Source: Axinella damicornis (taxonomy: Eukaryota > Porifera > Demospongiae > Axinellida > Axinellidae). Taken from it: DNA of 64,000 nt. The notes beneath the pieces were generated by a model that was given only the letters and a program-made list of their open reading frames with translations, made no database searches and was not told the origin of the DNA. Numbering within the stretch: position 1 is the stretch's first letter; each line of letters opens with the position of its first letter. The DNA is taken from contig OZ007514.1 in NCBI GenBank assembly GCA_963931865.1, positions 186,001 to 250,000 of the forward strand. The letters are read 5' to 3'. Positions 59,201 through 64,000 of this stretch are shown one piece after another. A program made the translations under genes and the position numbers.

Positions 59201-60079
59201 GCCTGCAGTGCAGTAAATAAAGTTGAATTTCATTCCTACAATACTTGTGTGACTAAATTATAGGTATACTTGCATGTTCCTTATCCTTGCATGAGGAGCT
59301 TTTAGCATAAAAGGCATCACATTAGGTAGCAAAATGGGAAGTTCTGAGGTCTCAATGGGATTCCGCTCGAGTCAACAAAAGAGAAGTGTGAGCCAGTTGC
59401 CATGGCAGCATGCATTCAGCAGTTGCCTCAGGCAATCCTATCTCCCTCACAATATTCACCGACAATGGCTAAAGTTTCTAGCAGTCTCTAAAACACTTGA
59501 CAGCATGACTACATTCAGGAAACCAATTGCCAAACCACAAGAGTACTTTTCACTGACCTCTGATATCAGCTTCTCGGTAGCCTCCTTTCGAGTCATCAAC
59601 GGGTTGAACCATCTCCTGTAAAAGTCAAAATTTGTCAGTTAGACAATTTGTTAGTTCAGCAATATTTACGTACTAAGCAGATTAAACTTACATTTCACTG
59701 TAAATGTTGCTAGGATTGTCGATCTGTATACGGTCACAGTGAGAATGCCAACAAAGATATTTTGTAAAACTTTGATCACACTAATTAATTAATGCTGATA
59801 GTGTACGTTACCTCTTTGTCAGACAGCTGTGGTAAGTGCTGCAAATAAGATATTGAAACTCAGTATATAGCCATGTGCTACAAATTTAGATATCACACTT
59901 GAATGTATATGGGATAATAACCTGGCTCAAGTGTACCTAAAGCAGGTCATCGTTTCACGCCCCTAGGAAAATTTACAAGCTCATTCACTTAATACAATGC
60001 AACACAGAGTAATTTCCATGTGTTATCCAACACGTCTTGACTCTGGAGCAATATCCTGAAGGATATATTGGGCTTCCAT
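53227..60079 (-). CDS. SH2 protein with two tandem degenerate tyrosine-kinase domains
   Basis: 24 exons, phases consistent: 60079-60032 (candidate first exon), 59838-59812, 59723-59692, 59615-59558, 59202-59141, 58507-58383, 58253-58197, 57674-57604, 57524-57412, 57240-57152, 56893-56763, 56507-56330, 56168-56092, 55827-55747, 55688-55589, 55520-55491, 55420-55353, 55136-55021, 54911-54823, 54757-54630, 54563-54386, 53807-53731, 53664-53578, 53346-53227; about 713 residues. SH2 at 37-117 with FVVR (Arg64). Kinase-like 1 (about 145-410) keeps GRGQYG but has Arg175 at the beta3 lysine, HED for HRD (268-270) and DYS for DFG (288-290). Kinase-like 2 (about 432-705) has Arg464, HKD (557-559), DLS (576-578) and a broken glycine loop. 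Both keep RWAAPE, SDVWSFG and WELWTG, so they are tyrosine-kinase relatives. The order resembles JAK without FERM. Probably a scaffold or allosteric regulator. The first exon relies on a weak GTTGGA donor. Confidence 0.75.
55211..55271. mobile_element. 61-bp palindromic MITE with perfect 8-bp target duplication
   Basis: AAGAGCGCATGATGACATCA at the left is inverted as TGATGTCATCATGCGCTCTT at the right. Flanking 8-mers are identical, GTATGATA (55203-55210 and 55272-55279). It lies in an intron of the SH2/pseudokinase gene. Partial relatives are at 8181, 24303, 43577 and 46150. Confidence 0.88.
57785..57874. mobile_element. TAGCCTCGTTCCCAGG foldback copy with 8/9 duplication
   Basis: TAGCCTTGTTCCCAGGCC and CCGGGAATGAGGCTA flank a 55-base interior. 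The flanks read GGCCTGGTA and AGCCTGGTA. Confidence 0.75.
58112..58163. mobile_element. Partial foldback copy (left end truncated)
   Basis: CCAGGCCCTCCTGTGTACAT is inverted as ATGTACC...GGCCTGGGAATGAGGCTAG; the TAGCCTCGTTC start is missing. Confidence 0.5.
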
Positions 60080-60120
60080 TATGAAGGGAGTATTCTCAAC
60101 ATGCACTGATTTATTGATAA

Positions 60121-63100
60121 TTACGTGGAACTGCATTTAGGTAGACAAACCTCCAGAGTTTTGATAACCTCCTTCATCATTGGACGGACATCAGGATTGG
60201 TTTGAATGCAGACATTAATCAGATCGAGCATTGCTTGCCACTTGATTGCTTGCAGCAACGATGCTAGAGCTTCGCGGGTAGGGTGCTGATTGGCGCACAT
60301 CTCTGCCAACAGAACGCCAAAACTGAAGACATCCATTTTGCACGACTGTGGTCCTGGATGCAGAGCTTCAGGGGCAGCGTAGGTAGGGTTACCAGGAGCC
60401 AGTGTGGTTGCTAGGTTAATCGCCTGGAGACTCCCATAATCGGACAACTTTGCCTTCCAGCTGCTAGGGCCGACACTTTCAAGAAGCACATTTGCACTGC
60501 TGACATCTCGGTGTAGCAGTGGTTCCGGTTTCCAGGAATGCAGGTAATTCAGAGCTCTTGCTACATCTGAGGCGATGATCACGACTTGCTGGTGAGAAAG
60601 CTGCTCCTTTTCCAGGACTGCATGAAGGGAACTATCCATGAGCTCATTGAGAATGATGAGGTTGCCTTCCACTGTGGCTCCCAGAAAGAGTATCAGGTTG
60701 GGATGGCGGAGATTGGCAGCAATATTCATCTCTCTTCTGAATGCTTGCAATGCGTGGTCCGTCATTCCCTTTCGAAGTGCCTCGTGAAGGCATTTCGCTG
60801 CAACAGTCATTCCTCGGAATCGTGCTTTCTTTACGATGCCCCATGCTCCCCTTCCGACTTCTTCGTCCAACATTTCAATTTCATCAGCACTAACAGACCA
60901 ATCCGGCCGAGCACCTGGCTGAGACTGGGACTCTTTCGTCTCCGTGAGGACTTCGGTCATTGATTGATACATGTACTGGGAGTCGGAGATACGATAGGGT
61001 GACGGGCTTTTGGGGGCTGGCTTTGGACCAATCGGTGGTCCTGAGCTTGATCTCAGACGAAGTTCAGGGTTTAAATTTGGTTTTGGTTTTGTGGCAGGTG
61101 GCTGGAACAAAGCATACACATACATCATAGTCACAATGAAATATGTGGCAATCAAGTGTTAGATACCGGAACACTTGTTCGTGGAAAAGACTTAGATTTG
61201 TCCTGCATGCAGCTGCAAACAATATTTTGTCAAATGATAAATACAGTACTCCATCATACATTCAAGCTTCCGTGTCTGGTAGGAACAGGTGGTGGGTTTG
61301 TCTCCTGAAAGCCAGTGGGAGTAAGACAATCTTTATGCATAGCTACCTCAGACTGAATGCATAACATGTAGTCAGAGTGGAGAACAGTGTACAGCATACC
61401 TCAACAGGGCCAGGTGGGTTTGGACGAGGATTCATCTTCGGTTTTGGTGGTAGAAGAGGTTTGTTTATACCTACACAGGGACAAGATTTAAATTTGCTGG
61501 TTCTGTAGTTACAGGTGTTAAATGATGAGTTCTTACCCTTGTGAACAAACATGGTCGTCAATCCTTCCATTTCAGCAACAATCTTAGTGAACTCTGGTCG
61601 AAGCTGCATTGGGATGGCAATTAATTACATAATTCCCCCTGTAGAGTAACTCAAGAGAACTGTTCTGTCTCTACCTGTGGGTCATTGACCCAGCATTTCC
61701 TTAGGAGTGAGCCAAGTTCGGGGGTACACGTAGCCGGGATTGGCGGGCGCTGTGAAAGTTTTAAAAAAAGCCACTGTGGAAGGTACTCAGTGCATACGTA
61801 AGGCTATTCCCATAAAGGATTGCACAACGGCAGGCATCATGGAGTTAAGGGGCAGGGGCAACTGACAACCAACCTTTTCCTGCTTCACCACATGAGGGTA
61901 AATCTCAAAATCATTTATCAGCTCATATGGAAGCTTGTGAGTGAGAAGCTCCCACACGACTATGGCATAGGAGAAGACATCGCAGCGCCTGCCAACGGGC
62001 TTCTTGGATAACACCTGTGAAATATCAAGTTGAATGATCATTCTTTGCTGCTCGTGCACCGAATAGCATGACTATTATTTCGTGGGAGAAAACTTTCATG
62101 AATTTTGCTGCATTTCTGTGCATTCATGGCAATTTGAACTTTTACTAGTCTGTGAAAATCAACACAGAGCCATTCCTGGAGATTGGAACGTAGTCACTAT
62201 CAGGGGTAGTACCTGTTTCTAGTATCATGACTATACCATTCACACGTATAAACTGACCACTCAATGCCCATGCAGGCTACATTAGTGATGTGTACTGTGT
62301 AGTGAACTGCAAATTCGCAAAAAATCTCCACCAAAAATCTATTTCAAGCTACCGGTACACTACAAGCCTTAGAAACACTGGTATATCGTTGGTAACCAAC
62401 ACATTCAGTATGCCCAGTGTATTAGCTCACGCACCAACCGAATAAATATTTCAAGAGGTTTGAAACAGACGTTCAGTATGTATATTATCGTTAATGATAT
62501 GAATCAGTACCATGCATTACCTCAGGAGCCATCCACCTTATTGTCCCATAAATGTTAGTGGTGGTTTTGACAGTTTTGCCAGCAAACTGCTCACGGATCT
62601 TGGAGGAGCCAAAGTCGCATAGCTGAAAGGAGATCAGAAAAGGTGCTACTTCATGCATGGATGGACGGGTAAAACAAGATATACTCTTCCAGGGTGTCTC
62701 TGTACCTTCACTGAGAAGTCAGCAGTAACCAGAGCTGTGAACAGTAAAAAACAAAGCAATAATCCAGTTACATACGTACCAACATGGCATTAAGCATCAC
62801 ATCTGTAATGAGTTCACTATATATAGTAACACAGCTCTGTGCCAATTGAAAATAAGCTTGGTATCGACGATACATCAGCCAAGTTGTGATCACTCAAACC
62901 AAGAATACTCACGTCAGTATTCCATGTTAAGCTTGTCATAGCAGCTGACCGTATAAGCTGTTGTTCCCCGTACTGTACACCGTCACCGTGTGCATGCACC
63001 TTATACATCACTTACTATATTATGTGCGTGCAGTTTGGCTTGGAGGCGGATCTATAAGTGTGGCTTCAGATTGAACTTCCACACTGAACGTGCCAGAACC

Positions 63101-63798
63101 ATTGAACCCCTAGGTCTGGCTATATGGCCAGTGGCCTGGCCATGCACTATATACCCCCATTAGACCCTTCTGGAAGGGAAAGTCATTTTACCATTCTTTG
63201 ACTTCAAATCTCCATGGATCACCACGACTCCATTCGGGACATCAAAGTGGAGATACTTCATTCCTGACAATAGTGCAATTATATTTGTCAACTGTTCATG
63301 CACCACCAAAAGTAGCATTATATATTCTGCTGCTTATACATTAATGGCTTCAATAAATATGTCATCAGACTTTTCAGGTGGTGATGTTTCGAAGGGGGGC
63401 ATTACGCCGCATTATAGTCAGTGTACTTAAGGTCTTAATAATTATAAGGTCTATAAGCATTATGTATTCATGATATTGTTGCATGAGAGCTCCTGTGACC
63501 ATGCTTGAGACATGCGATGGTACAGCCATACCGGAGGCAATTCCTCTAGCCCACTTCAGGTTCCTTTCAGGGTCAAGTTTGTTGTGATGAATGAAGTCAT
63601 ACAGCGAGCCTCGCTCGGCAAACTCTACAAAATGGGCAATCATGGTAAACGTCTACCTGTTTCATTTGTGAATCCATCAACAGCAATTGGCTAATGTCAT
63701 GACAACTCACCTGTTACAATGCAATAAGTTGGTGGCTGCAAAACTGCTCCAAAAAAGTGCACAATATTTTGATGGTTCACTAAAGACATGATCTTAAG
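60121..63798 (-). CDS. Tandem TKL-family kinase (MAP3K20/ZAK-like first domain), 5' end beyond window
   Basis: Eleven exons visible: 63798-63711, 63624-63532, 63263-63192, 62734-62706, 62622-62521, 62014-61874, 61749-61675, 61603-61537, 61470-61400, 61304-61260 and 61101-60121 (TAA), all in phase. Domain 1 begins inside its N-lobe (LKIMSLVNHQNIVHFFGAVL), then FAERGSLYDFIHHNK, a catalytic loop VIHGDLKSKN (Gly for the HRD arginine), LCDFGSSK, GTIRWMAPE and a C-lobe with CDVFSYAIVVWELLT and KCWVNDP. This is the ZAK/MLK branch of TKL kinases. A proline-rich linker (PLLPPKPKMNPRPNPP; ETNPPPVPTRHG) offers SH3 ligands. Domain 2, in the last exon, has GRGAWG, VAAKCL (catalytic Lys kept), LLHRDVSSANVLL, SDYGSLQ (DYG for DFG), YAAPEALHPG and MDVFSFGVLLAEM, so it is probably active. 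A possible donor GAG|GTTTGT at 60150-60145 (TLE) could splice on to the SH2 gene. Confidence 0.82.
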
Positions 63799-64000
63799 CT
63801 GCAAAAGGGAATAATACATGAAGTGCTCTGCTACAAACGTTGTCATTGAGAGGATGACCGTCACAGTTCACCCCTTCAAGTTAGAATCACATCCCCGTCA
63901 TGCACTGCTAGTAATTTAGTAAACCATGCAGGGTTGTAGGCTGACGCTTTCTACATACACAAACCTTGCAGCTATGTATATCATTCAGAGAGCAATGTTA
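63799..64000. other. Right edge, intron of the tandem TKL kinase
   Basis: No exon recognised; upstream exons encoding the start of kinase domain 1 should lie outside the window. Confidence 0.5.

Overview
The window is nuclear DNA of a eukaryote with a compact, intron-rich genome. Nearly all gene models split into short exons with GT-AG introns, and the proteins are animal-type: CDK10, NIP7, SEC62, SZRD1, NIPSNAP, a zyxin/LPP-like LIM protein, an SH2/tyrosine-kinase-like protein and a tandem TKL kinase. The mix of conserved housekeeping genes, divergent SH2/tyrosine-kinase-like and tandem TKL proteins, and many small foldback transposons fits an early-branching animal, most likely a sponge. 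That placement is inference; no rRNA or mitochondrial marker is present. No prokaryotic features, CRISPR arrays or convincing tRNA genes were seen.

Layout. 34-1903 (-) zyxin/LPP-like gene, cut by the left edge, head-to-head with 2108-3241 (+) CDK10, a single exon. 3363-6706 (-) seven-exon coiled-coil gene with a hexapeptide repeat, head-to-head with 7012-13978 (+) NIP7, five exons with minisatellites and MITEs in its introns. 15811-17235 (-) and 21492-23108 (+) are intronless paralogous seven-transmembrane proteins of PRRT3/PRRT4 type, divergent and separated by a transposon-rich 4.2 kb that holds a piggyBac-like and a hAT element with intact target-site duplications. 23960-38264 (-) SEC62, seven exons, with one 7.4 kb intron full of satellites, head-to-head with 38356-40562 (+) SZRD1, seven exons. 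42573-47095 (-) unfamiliar ten-exon gene (filamin-like Ig, four-cysteine zinc site, EF-hand-like helices), head-to-head with 47258-49736 (+) NIPSNAP. 50095-52814 (-) FAD-dependent monooxygenase. 53227-60079 (-) SH2 plus two tandem degenerate tyrosine-kinase domains. 60121-63798 and beyond (-) tandem TKL kinase running off the right edge.

The most notable content is the kinase block at 53.2-64 kb. One gene has a JAK-like SH2-kinase-kinase order but no visible FERM, and both kinase domains have lost the canonical catalytic residues. It lies 41 bp downstream of a tandem TKL kinase on the same strand, and splice phases would allow the two to be one very large protein. A second theme is repeats: a foldback MITE family beginning TAGCCTCGTTCCCAGG with 9-bp duplications, a 61-bp palindromic MITE with an 8-bp duplication, and many minisatellites inside introns.

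Exon boundaries were inferred by eye from GT/AG sites, reading phase and family similarity recalled from general knowledge; no alignment or transcript was available.
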